Shown here piece by piece: positions 1 through 8,233 of a DNA stretch of 45,611 nt. How positions within the stretch are numbered: position 1 is the stretch's first letter; each line of letters opens with the position of its first letter. The notes under the pieces were generated by a model. It was not told the origin of the DNA. It saw only the letters and a program-made list of their open reading frames with translations, and did not search any database. The stretch is taken from positions 1-45,611 of the forward strand of contig JAREWP010000014.1 of assembly GCA_029001845.1 (NCBI GenBank), given 5' to 3'. The stretch is from Candidatus Magnetocorallium paracelense (GTDB taxonomy: Bacteria; Nitrospirota; Thermodesulfovibrionia; Thermodesulfovibrionales; Magnetobacteriaceae). A program made the position numbers and the translations under genes.

Positions 1-254
1 GTACTTAATGGTTGTTTATAATCAAATAACAGCAGGATAAATTATATCATGAACAAGGGAGACGCCTTTTCTAAAATATATTGTGCAGTTGTTATTGCAA
101 GATGGGAAAAAGTTTGCTTATTTTTATGCGACATTCTGTTTATCAGATATTATAAGGCTTTTTAAGTTAACAATCCAGTATAAATAACCAATACAGATAG
201 TACCAAGTGCCTTTATGATACTATTTCTCATGAATTTTTTTGTCCTGTACTTAG
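1..254. repeat. 254-bp terminal inverted repeat, left copy
   Basis: These 254 bases are the exact reverse complement of 45358-45611 by eye; the match ends at base 254, one base before the ATG of the first gene. The repeat begins GTACTTAATGG and ends CCTGTACTTAG, so GTACTTA occurs at both of its edges (1-7 and 247-253). It has short frames only: a 38-codon plus-strand frame starting at the ATG near base 50, and an opposite frame that runs to the contig edge. No transposase motif is recognisable. Because the gene content is chromosomal, the simplest reading is that the contig was cut where two copies of one repeat lie in opposite orientation. A linear replicon end cannot be excluded from sequence alone. 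Confidence 0.95.
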
Positions 255-1187
255 ATGTCTGATAGAACTGAGTGGCACAAATTATTGGGATTGGTTTTAA
301 GTCCTTTATTTGAACAATTAGGCTATGAAACAAGGCTTGAAGTAGATCTTTCGTTAAAAAGCCACTTCATCGATATCGTTGTTATCAGGAGAGTTGAGGT
401 AAAGGATTTCAATCAGGTTATAGACAGGGTATACTGGGAGGCATTTGACGATTTAAATGAACATAATCTGATATCCTTTAAGTCCTACTCGGAGTCATTC
501 GGATCATTCGAAGCAGAGGAACTATTAGGGCACCTGATCAACTATTGCAAACAATATGATGTATCCCGTAAGGATGTAAATCTATATGCCATAGTACACC
601 ATTATCCTGAACAGTTTCTTAAGCCATTTATCAAAACGGGTTTTTATAAGAAGATCAAGGGCGAAGAGATAACAGACCTTGATCTTGAGGGCTTTAAGAG
701 GATAAGGTTTATAAAGACAAGGACAACGAATAATCCTGTATTGGGACTGTTTTCAGGAGATCCGGTTAGGATAAAAAAGAGCTATGAATTCTTGAAGGCA
801 GAGGGAAATCTGATTTCCGAGGTCAGTAGTTATCTTAAAAAGATAGGCAAATATATAGGAGAGGTGATAGAGATGTATACAAAAGAAGACTTTTTTAAGG
901 AATTTCCTCCTGATGAGAGTCCGTTCGTATTTCCCTGGGAGGAGGAATACCACAATAAAGAAATAGAAGCAATTAAGCAAAGGGTTGAACAGGAGAAGCA
1001 AAGGGCTGAGCAGGAGAAGCATAGGGCTGAGCAGGAGAAGCAAAGGGCTGAACAAGAGAGGCAAAGTATCGAACAAGAGAGGCAAAGTATCGAACAAGAG
1101 AGGCAAAGGGCTGAACGAATCGAGCAGGAGAAGCGGAAGGCAGAGGAATTATTAAATGAATACAGGCGTCGATATGGAGAGCTATAG
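255..1187 (+). CDS. Rpn/PD-(D/E)XK-like protein with coiled-coil tail
   Basis: A 310-aa protein. Residues 1-230 form a globular domain starting with TEWHKLLGLVLSPLFEQ and then LSLKSHFIDIVVIRR, which resembles the N-terminus of Rpn-type (recombination-promoting nuclease / PD-(D/E)XK transposase-like) proteins of unknown cellular role. Family assignment is from memory of the motif and is tentative. Residues 240-300 are an almost perfect heptad coiled coil (EQEKQRA type) encoded by a 21-bp tandem repeat. The ATG at 255 is the first base outside the terminal repeat and is preceded directly by an in-frame TAG, so it cannot start earlier. No Shine-Dalgarno is visible, and any promoter would lie inside the repeat. 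The gene is convergent with comM. Confidence 0.6.
   Translation: MSDRTEWHKLLGLVLSPLFEQLGYETRLEVDLSLKSHFIDIVVIRRVEVKDFNQVIDRVYWEAFDDLNEHNLISFKSYSESFGSFEAEELLGHLINYCKQYDVSRKDVNLYAIVHHYPEQFLKPFIKTGFYKKIKGEEITDLDLEGFKRIRFIKTRTTNNPVLGLFSGDPVRIKKSYEFLKAEGNLISEVSSYLKKIGKYIGEVIEMYTKEDFFKEFPPDESPFVFPWEEEYHNKEIEAIKQRVEQEKQRAEQEKHRAEQEKQRAEQERQSIEQERQSIEQERQRAERIEQEKRKAEELLNEYRRRYGEL
984..1109 (+). repeat. 21-bp tandem repeat, six units, coding for heptads
   Basis: Six consecutive 21-bp units (984, 1005, 1026, 1047, 1068, 1089) with few differences each encode the heptad (V/A/I)EQE(K/R)Q(R/S) or a close variant. The first three units and the last three form two sub-types (GGAGAAGCA versus AGAGAGGCA), which suggests expansion by two rounds of duplication. 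In-frame unit gain or loss would change coiled-coil length without breaking the protein. Confidence 0.9.
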
Positions 1188-1232
1188 AATTTTAGATTTG
1201 AAGTTGTAGATTTTAGATTTAATTTTAAACGT

Positions 1233-2765
1233 TTAAAACACTCCTCTGTCCAATGTCCTGTACTGAATCGCCTCGGATATGTGGGTAGCCTGAATTGCCT
1301 CATTCCCTTCAAGATCGGCTATGGTGCGGGAAACTTTGAGGATTCGTGAATAAGCGCGAGCCGAAAGACCCAGTTTCTGCATGGATTCATCTATGATTGA
1401 CCTGGCCTCAGGGGCGAGTTTGCAGTATTTCCTCATATGACGAGTCTTCATCTGACCGTTTGAGTAGATTTTGTCCTTTTTGAATCGTTTCAATTGGATA
1501 TTTCTCGCTTCTAACACCCTGGCTCTGATTACATCAGAGGGTTCACCTTCATAGTCTGATGAGAGTTCCTTATAGGGAACAGCGGGGACATCTACGTGTA
1601 TGTCTATTCTGTCAAAAAGAGGGCCTGAAACGCGGTTTCTGTATTTCTGCACCTGAGAGGGGGTGCACACGCATTGGTGGCGGCTGTCTCCCAAATAACC
1701 GCAGGGGCAGGGATTCATCGCAGAAATGAGCATGAATGAGGCAGGATAAGTAATGGAGGCCACTGCTCTCGATACAGTTACCTCGCCGTTTTCAAGTGGC
1801 TGCCTTAGTACTTCAAGTACATTTCTCTTAAATTCAGGCAGTTCATCGAGGAAGAGTACTCCGTTATGCGCGACCGAAACCTCACCGGGTTTTGGAATCT
1901 GACCGCCTCCAATTAACGCGACATCGGAAATCGTGTGGTGTGGAGACCTGAACTGACGCTTAGAAATGATTGCCATATTATTTTTCAGCATCCCTGCGAT
2001 GCTGTGTATCTTGGTGGTTTCAATAGCCTCATCAAATGTCATGTCCGGCATTATGGTAGGTATTCTCTTTGCCAACATAGTCTTACCCGATCCGGGTGGC
2101 CCTATCATAAGAACATTGTGGCCGCCTGCTGCAGATACCTCCAGTGCTCTTTTCGCATGCTCCTGTCCTTTGACCTCTTTAAAATCTTCATCATATACCG
2201 AATTCGCCCTCATTGCATTATCTATGTCTATGATTAACGGCAGTTTTGGAGTTGAATCGTTGAAAAAATCCACAACCTCGATAAGGTTTTTCATTCCATA
2301 TACGGCTACGCCTTCTACAACAGATGCTTCAGAGGCGTTATTATCAGGGAGGATTATGCCCGAGAGCTTAAGCTCTCGGGTTTTAATGGCCATTGAGAGG
2401 CTGCCTTTAATTGGTTTGATGGCGCCGTCAAGAGAGAGTTCTCCTGCAATTAAGTAGTCAGTCAGTGCGTTTTTTGGGATCACTCCTTCTGAGGCAAGCA
2501 ATCCTACGCTTAAAGGAAGATCGAATGAGGCGCCTTCTTTTTTGATGTCCGCGGGAGCGAGGTTAACGATAATTCTCTTTAAAGGGAAATTGTATCCTAT
2601 ATTCTTAAGTGCAGCTCTAACTCTGTCCTTACTCTCTCTGACCGCCACATCGGGAAGGCCTACGATAGCAAAGTAAGGCATCCCCTTAGCAACAATGTCT
2701 ACTTCCACTTCTACTATATGGGCGTCTATCCCAAGAACGGTCGCACTTAATACTTTCGATAACAT
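1233..2765 (-). CDS. comM: YifB/ComM family Mg-chelatase-like AAA+ ATPase
   Basis: A 510-aa full-length protein of the YifB/ComM family, a AAA+ helicase that promotes branch migration during natural transformation and homologous recombination in species where it has been studied. It has the N-terminal ChlI-like domain (VGLPDVAVRESKDRVRAAL, residues 35-53; NLAPADIKKEGASFDLP 68-84), Walker A GPPGSGKT at 222-229, Walker B VLFLDELPEF at 303-312, and a cysteine cluster at 353, 355, 365 and 367 (CPCGYLGD...CVC). It lies 56 bp downstream of cimA on the same strand and probably shares its transcript. A competence role here is inference. Confidence 0.93.
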   Translation of the reverse strand: MLSKVLSATVLGIDAHIVEVEVDIVAKGMPYFAIVGLPDVAVRESKDRVRAALKNIGYNFPLKRIIVNLAPADIKKEGASFDLPLSVGLLASEGVIPKNALTDYLIAGELSLDGAIKPIKGSLSMAIKTRELKLSGIILPDNNASEASVVEGVAVYGMKNLIEVVDFFNDSTPKLPLIIDIDNAMRANSVYDEDFKEVKGQEHAKRALEVSAAGGHNVLMIGPPGSGKTMLAKRIPTIMPDMTFDEAIETTKIHSIAGMLKNNMAIISKRQFRSPHHTISDVALIGGGQIPKPGEVSVAHNGVLFLDELPEFKRNVLEVLRQPLENGEVTVSRAVASITYPASFMLISAMNPCPCGYLGDSRHQCVCTPSQVQKYRNRVSGPLFDRIDIHVDVPAVPYKELSSDYEGEPSDVIRARVLEARNIQLKRFKKDKIYSNGQMKTRHMRKYCKLAPEARSIIDESMQKLGLSARAYSRILKVSRTIADLEGNEAIQATHISEAIQYRTLDRGVF

Positions 2766-2821
2766 AATAAGTACCGGCTCTGTAAAGAGCGGTTAGAACA
2801 AATCACGGTAGTAAAAGTGCA

Positions 2822-4396
2822 TTACTCCCCTTTAAGCAGTTTGTACTCTATGCTGTCTACAAGAGCCTGCCATGAGGCGTCTATTATGTTTTCGCTTACA
2901 CCAACAGTACCCCAGGACGAGCTGTCATCTCCTGATTCTACCAAGACTCTCACTTTTGTAGCCGTGCCCACACCACTTGTAAGAACCCTGACTTTATAAT
3001 CATAAAGTTCAACCTCTTTGAGCACTGGATAGTATTTATCAAGAGCCTTTCTAAGGGCGTTGTCAATAGCATTTACAGGACCGTTGCCGGTGGAAGCTGT
3101 ATGCTCCACATTGCCGTCAGGGAGTCTGACCATTACCGTTGCCTCTGTAATCGGCTCTTTATCTTCTCTTCTCTTTTCTACGATCACTCGGAAACCAATG
3201 AAATCAAATACTTCTTTATAGAGACCGAGTTCCTTTTTCATTAAAAGTTCAAAAGATGCATCGGCAGCTTCAAACTGGAAACCGTTTTTTTCGAGATTTT
3301 TTAGTCTTTTAAGGATTTCACCTGCTCTGGCCTTTCTCTCTTCATTGTGAAGGTCCAAACCAAACTCCTCGGCTTTCCTTGTTATATTGCTCTTTCCGGC
3401 AAGATCGGATACAAGTATCCTCTGAGAATTCCCTACCAGTTCCGGATTGATATGCTCATAAGTCTCGGATCTCTTTCTTATTGCGTCGACATGTATGCCC
3501 CCTTTGTGCGCAAAAGCACTATCTCCGACAAAGGGTTGTCTCTTAAAATGTCTTAAATTGGATATCTCGTCTACATATCTGGAAATCTCTCGTATAAGTT
3601 TGAGGTCTCCGGGGGCCATACAATCATAACCTGATTTTAACTGAAGATTAGGGATTATGGAGCAGAGATTTGCATTACCGCATCTTTCGCCAAGCCCGTT
3701 TATCGTTCCCTGTACATGAACCGCTCCCGAATGTACAGCTATTATTGTGTTAGCTACTGCGCACTCGGAGTCGTTGTGGGTGTGTATACCTATCGGTGCG
3801 GTTGTATTATTTATAACATCTTCGGTTATTTTCCTCACCTCGTCCGGCATTGAACCGCCATTTGTGTCACACAAAACAAGACAGTCAGCCCCTGCTTCTT
3901 CAGCTGCCTTGATACTTTGCATTGCATATTCGCTGTTGTGTTTGTATCCGTCAAAAAAGTGTTCACCGTCAAAAAATACCTTGTCAGTATGTCTCTTTAA
4001 ATAATAAACTGAATTTCCGATAATATCCAGATTCTCTTCCAGGGATATTTTAAGAGCTTCTTTTACATGAAAGTCCCAGGTCTTTCCGAATATTGTTATA
4101 ACACCTGTCTCAGCCTTTAACAGATGCTTTATGTTGGGATCGTCCTCAACTTTCAGCTTAGCTTTATGAGTACTGCCAAAAGCGGTAAGGACGGCCTTAC
4201 TGAGTCTGAGACTCTTTGCTTTGTCGAAAAAGTCTGCGTCTCTGGGATTGGACCCCGGCCAACCGCCTTCGATATAATTAACGCCGAAGTCGTCAAGTTT
4301 TTCTGTGATTCTGATTTTATCTTCTACTGAAAACCAGACGTCTTCAGCCTGCGACCCGTCTCTTAAAGTCGTATCGTAAATATCTATTTTTTTCAT
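2822..4396 (-). CDS. cimA: (R)-citramalate synthase
   Basis: A 524-aa member of the isopropylmalate/citramalate/homocitrate synthase family, of the CimA type. It should condense acetyl-CoA with pyruvate to give (R)-citramalate, the first step of the threonine-independent route to isoleucine. The catalytic TIM barrel starts with [17 protein letters not shown] (residues 6-22); the metal-binding [14 protein letters not shown] and [13 protein letters not shown] motifs follow. The C-terminal 150 residues are the LeuA dimer regulatory domain, which contains a typical [12 protein letters not shown] motif. The sequence pattern favours CimA over LeuA, but substrate choice cannot be proven by reading. 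No Shine-Dalgarno stronger than AGAGAT precedes the ATG. Confidence 0.88.
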   Translation of the reverse strand: MKKIDIYDTTLRDGSQAEDVWFSVEDKIRITEKLDDFGVNYIEGGWPGSNPRDADFFDKAKSLRLSKAVLTAFGSTHKAKLKVEDDPNIKHLLKAETGVITIFGKTWDFHVKEALKISLEENLDIIGNSVYYLKRHTDKVFFDGEHFFDGYKHNSEYAMQSIKAAEEAGADCLVLCDTNGGSMPDEVRKITEDVINNTTAPIGIHTHNDSECAVANTIIAVHSGAVHVQGTINGLGERCGNANLCSIIPNLQLKSGYDCMAPGDLKLIREISRYVDEISNLRHFKRQPFVGDSAFAHKGGIHVDAIRKRSETYEHINPELVGNSQRILVSDLAGKSNITRKAEEFGLDLHNEERKARAGEILKRLKNLEKNGFQFEAADASFELLMKKELGLYKEVFDFIGFRVIVEKRREDKEPITEATVMVRLPDGNVEHTASTGNGPVNAIDNALRKALDKYYPVLKEVELYDYKVRVLTSGVGTATKVRVLVESGDDSSSWGTVGVSENIIDASWQALVDSIEYKLLKGE

Positions 4397-4641
4397 ATCT
4401 CTTTATACATCCTGTGTTTATGTTTAGTTTTTTAACCGAATACAGCTCTCATGGTTCGGAGGTTAGTACTTTGGAATTATTCCGTGAAGACCGGGATTCT
4501 GTATCAAACCTCCGTCGATATACCTGCATAACAACAAAAATTATAGTAATGTTATTAGGCGCAATGAGTCATTAAGCATTAAATTAACATATTACATAGT
4601 AATATCTCAATAAGCCGACAATAAAGATTCAAAATAATCTT
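4397..4641. other. intergenic region upstream of tRNA-Gln and cimA
   Basis: No gene is seen. The stretch must carry the divergent promoter for cimA. It has a weak stem (GGAGGTT near 4458 with AACCTCC near 4506) and, at 4599-4618, a 20-bp word (GTAATATCTCAATAAGCCGA) that recurs with two changes at 23099-23118. Confidence 0.5.
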
Positions 4642-4669
4642 TTGACAACTTCTTAGTCGATCATATAAA
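4642..4669 (+). promoter_or_regulatory. sigma-70-like promoter for tRNA-Gln/prs
   Basis: A perfect TTGACA (-35) at 4642-4647 is followed after 16 bp by TATAAA (4664-4669); TAAAAT two bases on gives 18-bp spacing. The tRNA begins about 30 bp downstream, so this is the obvious promoter for the tRNA-prs unit. Confidence 0.7.
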
Positions 4670-4699
4670 ATATCAGACTTAATTTTCTATATTCTTTAA

Positions 4700-4774
4700 T
4701 GGGGCGTCGACAAACGGCAAGTCAGGAGACTTTGGATCTCCCATTTGGAGGTTCGAATCCTCCCGCCCCAGCCA
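4700..4774 (+). tRNA. tRNA-Gln (UUG anticodon)
   Basis: A 75-nt cloverleaf with acceptor TGGGGCG pairing with CGCCCCA, anticodon stem GGAGA/TCTCC around the loop CTTTGGA (anticodon TTG), T-loop GGTTCGAATCC, discriminator G and an encoded CCA at 4772-4774. prs begins 27 bp further on, so tRNA and prs probably share a promoter. Confidence 0.96.
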
Positions 4775-4801
4775 TAAAATGCCTCACAGAGGAGAGATTG
4801 T

Positions 4802-5746
4802 ATGTCTAAAAATATTCAAATTTTGACCGGCAATTCCAACAGGAAACTCTCTGAAGAGGTTGCCGATTACCTTGAAATTCCGATTGCAGATGCTTCTGTG
4901 CAAACTTTTAGCGACGGTGAGATATCGGTAAGAATCAGCGACAATGTGCGGGGAGACGATACATTCGTTATTCAGTCCACATGTAATCCTGTTAATAACA
5001 ACATAATGGAGTTGTTATTAATGATTGACGCCTTAAAACGAGCGTCCGCCGGCAGGATTACGGCCGTGATCCCTTATTACGGCTATGCCAGGCAGGACAG
5101 GAAAGTGCAACCCAGAGTGCCTATCTCTTCCAAGCTTGTTGCCGATCTTATCCAGACGGCAGGCGCGGACAGGGTTTTAACCATAGATCTTCATGCAGGG
5201 CAGATTCAGGGTTTTTTTAATATACCGGTTGATCATATTTATGCAAAACCTGTTCTTCTGGATTATATCAAGAACAATTATCCCATTAAGAATCTCGTTG
5301 TAGTATCTCCCGACACCGGCGGAGTAGAAAGAGCCAGAGCTTTTGCAAAAAAGCTGACTACTCCTATTGCAATCATCGATAAAAGAAGGGAGGAAGCAAA
5401 TGTGTGCGAGGTTATGCATGTCATAGGCGATGTAAAAGGTAAGGATATATTGATGCTTGACGATATGATAGATACTGCCGGCACAGTTGTACAGGGCTCC
5501 GATCTTTTAAAAAAATCGGGAGCCAGGAATGTTTACGTCGCCTGTACTCACGGCGTTCTCTCAGGTCCGGCAATAGAAAGGATAAACAATTCTTCAATTA
5601 CGGAAGTGCTTGTAACAAACACCATACCGGTTGAGGAAAAAGTTGCTTCCTGTGACAAAATTACCGCTTTAAGTGTAGATTTTTTAATAGGGGAAGCAAT
5701 AGAACGTATCAACAAAGAGACGTCTATAAGTTCTCTCTTTGTTTAA
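4802..5746 (+). CDS. prs: ribose-phosphate pyrophosphokinase (PRPP synthetase)
   Basis: A 314-aa class I PRPP synthetase that makes 5-phosphoribosyl-1-pyrophosphate from ribose-5-phosphate and ATP for nucleotide, histidine, tryptophan and NAD synthesis. Visible motifs are [10 protein letters not shown] (36-45), the flexible-loop/ATP region [14 protein letters not shown] (92-105), [11 protein letters not shown] (129-139), [11 protein letters not shown] (169-179) and the PRPP-binding loop DDMIDTAGT (220-228). Length is normal. GAGGAGAG lies seven to ten bases before the ATG. It follows tRNA-Gln and precedes rplY and pth, the common bacterial order prs-rplY-pth, although 192 bp separate it from rplY. 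Confidence 0.97.
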   Translation: MSKNIQILTGNSNRKLSEEVADYLEIPIADASVQTFSDGEISVRISDNVRGDDTFVIQSTCNPVNNNIMELLLMIDALKRASAGRITAVIPYYGYARQDRKVQPRVPISSKLVADLIQTAGADRVLTIDLHAGQIQGFFNIPVDHIYAKPVLLDYIKNNYPIKNLVVVSPDTGGVERARAFAKKLTTPIAIIDKRREEANVCEVMHVIGDVKGKDILMLDDMIDTAGTVVQGSDLLKKSGARNVYVACTHGVLSGPAIERINNSSITEVLVTNTIPVEEKVASCDKITALSVDFLIGEAIERINKETSISSLFV

Positions 5747-5938
5747 ATTGCAGGAATTTTTGTAACCGCTAAGGATTTATCCCGGAAGATTATAGACTTT
5801 ATATAAAACATCCTTTCAATAGAGCATTACGACAAAAGCGTAGCCTATGAACCTAATCCGGTAGTTTTTTACTTCAGCCTTCAGTCTTCGACCTAAATAC
5901 CTAAGCAGTTATGAATTATAAATTATTCAGGAGGACAG

Positions 5939-6577
5939 ATGGAAAGATTTGTTTTGAATACGGACATCAGAAACACTTACGGCAAGGGACATGCCCGTTC
6001 ATTGAGAAGGCAGGACATTATTCCCTGTGTGGTTTACAGAAAAGGGGAGACACAGTTGATACAGATTAATAAAAAGGAACTCATAAAATTCATTAACTCC
6101 ACTTTTAATGCGCAACTTCTTGCAAACCTCTCTTTTCCCGATGGTAAAAGCAAGTTGGCTTTACTTAAGCAATATCAGGTTGATCCTGTAAAAGGTGATT
6201 TATTACATACGGATTTTTATGAAGTTTCTCTTGAGGAGAAGGTTAAAGTATCGGTAATTGTAAATTTAATCGGTATACCCGTAGGAGTGAAGAGAGACGG
6301 CGGAAATCTGCGTAAAGGGCTGAGAGAAATAGAGATAGAGTGTCTTCCCGACAACATACCTTCTCATATAGATTTTGACATAACATCGCTTGAAGCAGGT
6401 CAGTCAATCCACGTTCGAGATCTTAAGCTGGATGAGAGTATCAAAATAATTACCGACATTGACAGCGTGCTGGCCGGCATATCGATTCCTTCCAGAAGTG
6501 CAGAGGAAACGACTGAGGAGTCAGAAGAGGAGCAGACTGAGCCGGAAGTGGCAAAAAAGGGTAAGTCAGAGGAGTAG
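5939..6577 (+). CDS. rplY: 50S ribosomal protein L25, Ctc form
   Basis: A 212-aa long-form bL25 (TL5/CTC type). The N-terminal domain, which binds 5S rRNA, contains TYGKGHARSLRRQDIIPCVVY; the C-terminal beta domain spans about residues 95-185; an acidic Glu-rich tail (EETTEESEEEQTEPE) closes the protein. A strong AGGAGG lies eight bases before the ATG. The end of the gene supplies the ribosome-binding site for pth six bases downstream, so the two are probably translationally coupled. Confidence 0.95.
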   Translation: MERFVLNTDIRNTYGKGHARSLRRQDIIPCVVYRKGETQLIQINKKELIKFINSTFNAQLLANLSFPDGKSKLALLKQYQVDPVKGDLLHTDFYEVSLEEKVKVSVIVNLIGIPVGVKRDGGNLRKGLREIEIECLPDNIPSHIDFDITSLEAGQSIHVRDLKLDESIKIITDIDSVLAGISIPSRSAEETTEESEEEQTEPEVAKKGKSEE

Positions 6578-6583
6578 AATTTT

Positions 6584-7135
6584 TTGTGGTTAATTGTCGG
6601 GCTGGGAAATCCGGGCAGAAGATATATAAAAACCAGACACAATATCGGTTTTCTGGTTATAGACAAACTCGCTGACAGATTTTCCGTTAATTTAAAAGAA
6701 AGTGAACTTTTCGAAATCGGCGAAGGGGATATAGCAGGTGAAAGGGTCATACTGTTAAAACCATTGACTTATATGAATAAAAGCGGAATTGCCGTATCAG
6801 CCGTTTCAAGACGTAATGGAGTCATGTCGGAAAATATCGTTGTGATTCACGACGATCTCGATCTTGAGACAGGCAGAATCAGAATCAGGAAAAAAGGTTC
6901 CGCAGGAGGGCATAATGGCGTTAAATCCGTTATTCAATCTACAGGCACGATCGAATTCATCAGAGTGAAAATTGGTATTGACAGAGATATGACGATGAGA
7001 ACTGAAGATTATGTTTTGAAAAAATTCAGTTCCGAAGAGGTTCCGTTAATAAGGGAGGCTGTTTCGCTTGCCTCGCTGGCCGTTCCTGAGATTATTGCAA
7101 AAGGTGTTGAAACGGCAATGAATAGTTTTAATTAA
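6584..7135 (+). CDS. pth: peptidyl-tRNA hydrolase
   Basis: A 183-aa Pth that cleaves peptidyl-tRNA released from stalled ribosomes. It shows VGLGNPGRRY (5-14), the catalytic His19 with Asn20 in TRHNIGF, YMNKSG, VIHDDLDLETGRIRIR with the catalytic Asp, and GSAGGHNGVKS. The start is TTG at 6584; GAGGAG within the end of rplY precedes it at good spacing, and no in-frame ATG or GTG fits the conserved N-terminus. It is followed nine bases later by the 7145 gene, which also starts with TTG. Confidence 0.95.
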   Translation: MWLIVGLGNPGRRYIKTRHNIGFLVIDKLADRFSVNLKESELFEIGEGDIAGERVILLKPLTYMNKSGIAVSAVSRRNGVMSENIVVIHDDLDLETGRIRIRKKGSAGGHNGVKSVIQSTGTIEFIRVKIGIDRDMTMRTEDYVLKKFSSEEVPLIREAVSLASLAVPEIIAKGVETAMNSFN

Positions 7136-7144
7136 GGGGGGATA

Positions 7145-7714
7145 TTGGAAAAAAGAGTTACATACTTTGATAAACCCGGTAAAGAGAATACAATATATTG
7201 CCTGGATATCGTTAAGGAAACGGTTCGTGAATACAAATATAAGCACATCGTCGTTGCTACAACAGCCGGCGATACGGGCTTATTGTTTTCAGAAACCTTA
7301 AAGAGCAGTGATTTAAATCTCGTTGCCGTCACCCATTCTTACGGCTTCAGAGATCCCAATACGATCGAGATGCCCCCTGACGTCAGGCAAAAGATAATTG
7401 AAAACGGTGCAAAAGTTTACACAGGAACAATGATAACACACACTCTGGAAACGTCTCTGGCATCCAAATTTAAAGGTTTTTCTCCTACTTTGATTGTCTC
7501 CAACACTCTCAGAAGGTTTGGGGAGGGGCCGAAAGTATGCTGCGAGATCGTTATGATGGCTGCCGATGCAGGACTTATACCCGAAGGCGAAGAGGTTGTT
7601 GCTGTCGCCGGGACAGGCAGAGGCGCTGACACTGTTATGATAATAAAATCTTCAACATCAAAAAGATTTCTTGATCTAAGGGTTTTAGAGATACTTGCCA
7701 AACCCAGGGTGTAG
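7145..7714 (+). CDS. stand-alone pyruvate kinase C-terminal (alpha/beta) domain protein
   Basis: A 189-aa protein matching only the C-terminal alpha/beta domain of pyruvate kinase. The catalytic barrel is absent, so it cannot be a pyruvate kinase. Visible features are HIVVATTAGDTGLLF near residue 32, a predicted phosphate-binding TTAGDTG turn, and the ending VAVAGTGRGADTVMIIK. Such single-domain proteins occur in several anaerobic bacterial groups and their role is unknown; small-molecule sensing is a guess. The start is TTG at 7145 after AAGGGGGGAT. It lies nine bases after pth, so it probably belongs to the prs-rplY-pth transcript. Confidence 0.75.
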   Translation: MEKRVTYFDKPGKENTIYCLDIVKETVREYKYKHIVVATTAGDTGLLFSETLKSSDLNLVAVTHSYGFRDPNTIEMPPDVRQKIIENGAKVYTGTMITHTLETSLASKFKGFSPTLIVSNTLRRFGEGPKVCCEIVMMAADAGLIPEGEEVVAVAGTGRGADTVMIIKSSTSKRFLDLRVLEILAKPRV

Positions 7715-7736
7715 CTTCTTTTATATCATTTCTCTC

Positions 7737-7765
7737 TTGACAAAAGTTTGTCATTTGCTTTATTC
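7737..7765 (+). promoter_or_regulatory. candidate promoter for speH operon
   Basis: A perfect TTGACA at 7737-7742 is followed after 16-17 bp by the AT-rich TTTATT/TTATTC. It lies after the stop at 7714 and upstream of the TTG start chosen for speH. If it is used, the transcript starts downstream of the longest possible speH frame, which supports the shorter protein. Confidence 0.45.
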
Positions 7766-7825
7766 TTTCTATTTCCAAATTACATTTGGATTGCATATCT
7801 CACATCACGGAAAGGGGGTAGGGAT

Positions 7826-8233
7826 TTGTATGCTTTAGGTACACATTTATTAGTTGAATTAAAGGACTGCAACCCCGCAATCTTAAAAAACCTCGATGAA
7901 GTATCCGACGCAATGGTAAATGCCGCCAAAGATGCAAAAGCAACTATCGTAGACGTATCTTTTCATGAATTCAATCCTTTCGGTGTCAGTGGCATGGTGG
8001 TGATCGCCGAATCGCATCTCTCTATACATACCTGGCCTGAATACCATTACGCTGCAGTAGATATTTTTACCTGTGGCGACATAATAAAACCTGAAGTGGC
8101 GGCCAATTATCTTATAAAAAGGTTTGAATCCAGAAATCCCTCGATTGTAGAAGTAAAAAGAGGGCTTATTTCATGCGATAATATAAAACTTCCTCATAAG
8201 GTTTCCAATGTTGAACTCCAAATGGTTTCTTGA
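7826..8233 (+). CDS. speH: S-adenosylmethionine decarboxylase proenzyme (prokaryotic class 1B)
   Basis: A small AdoMet decarboxylase that makes decarboxylated SAM, the aminopropyl donor. The open frame reaches back to 7748, but the TTG at 7826 after AAAGGGGGTAGGGA gives a 135-aa protein beginning MYALGTHLLVEL. In this numbering the autocleavage serine that becomes the pyruvoyl group is Ser63 (ESHLSIHTWPEY), with His68 and Cys83 downstream, exactly the numbering of the Thermotoga maritima enzyme; that is good evidence for this start. The last 26 bases overlap the start of the next gene, an aminopropyltransferase, indicating coupled translation. Confidence 0.93.
   Translation: MYALGTHLLVELKDCNPAILKNLDEVSDAMVNAAKDAKATIVDVSFHEFNPFGVSGMVVIAESHLSIHTWPEYHYAAVDIFTCGDIIKPEVAANYLIKRFESRNPSIVEVKRGLISCDNIKLPHKVSNVELQMVS

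Noticed and set aside
1-333. Small frames inside the terminal repeat, including a 38-codon frame from the ATG near base 50
   Set aside because: No ribosome site, no known family, and they would run over the contig edge in the other strand; not enough to call a gene.
753-1312. Two minus-strand open frames opposite the coiled-coil region of the first gene
   Set aside because: They mirror the 21-bp tandem repeat (repeated Leu/Pro or Cys/Ser units) and have no ribosome site, so they are shadows of the plus-strand gene.
7748-7825. Longer SpeH with 26 extra N-terminal residues
   Set aside because: The extension overlaps the promoter candidate, is hydrophobic without similarity to the family, and the TTG at 7826 gives the standard Ser63 numbering with a strong ribosome site.
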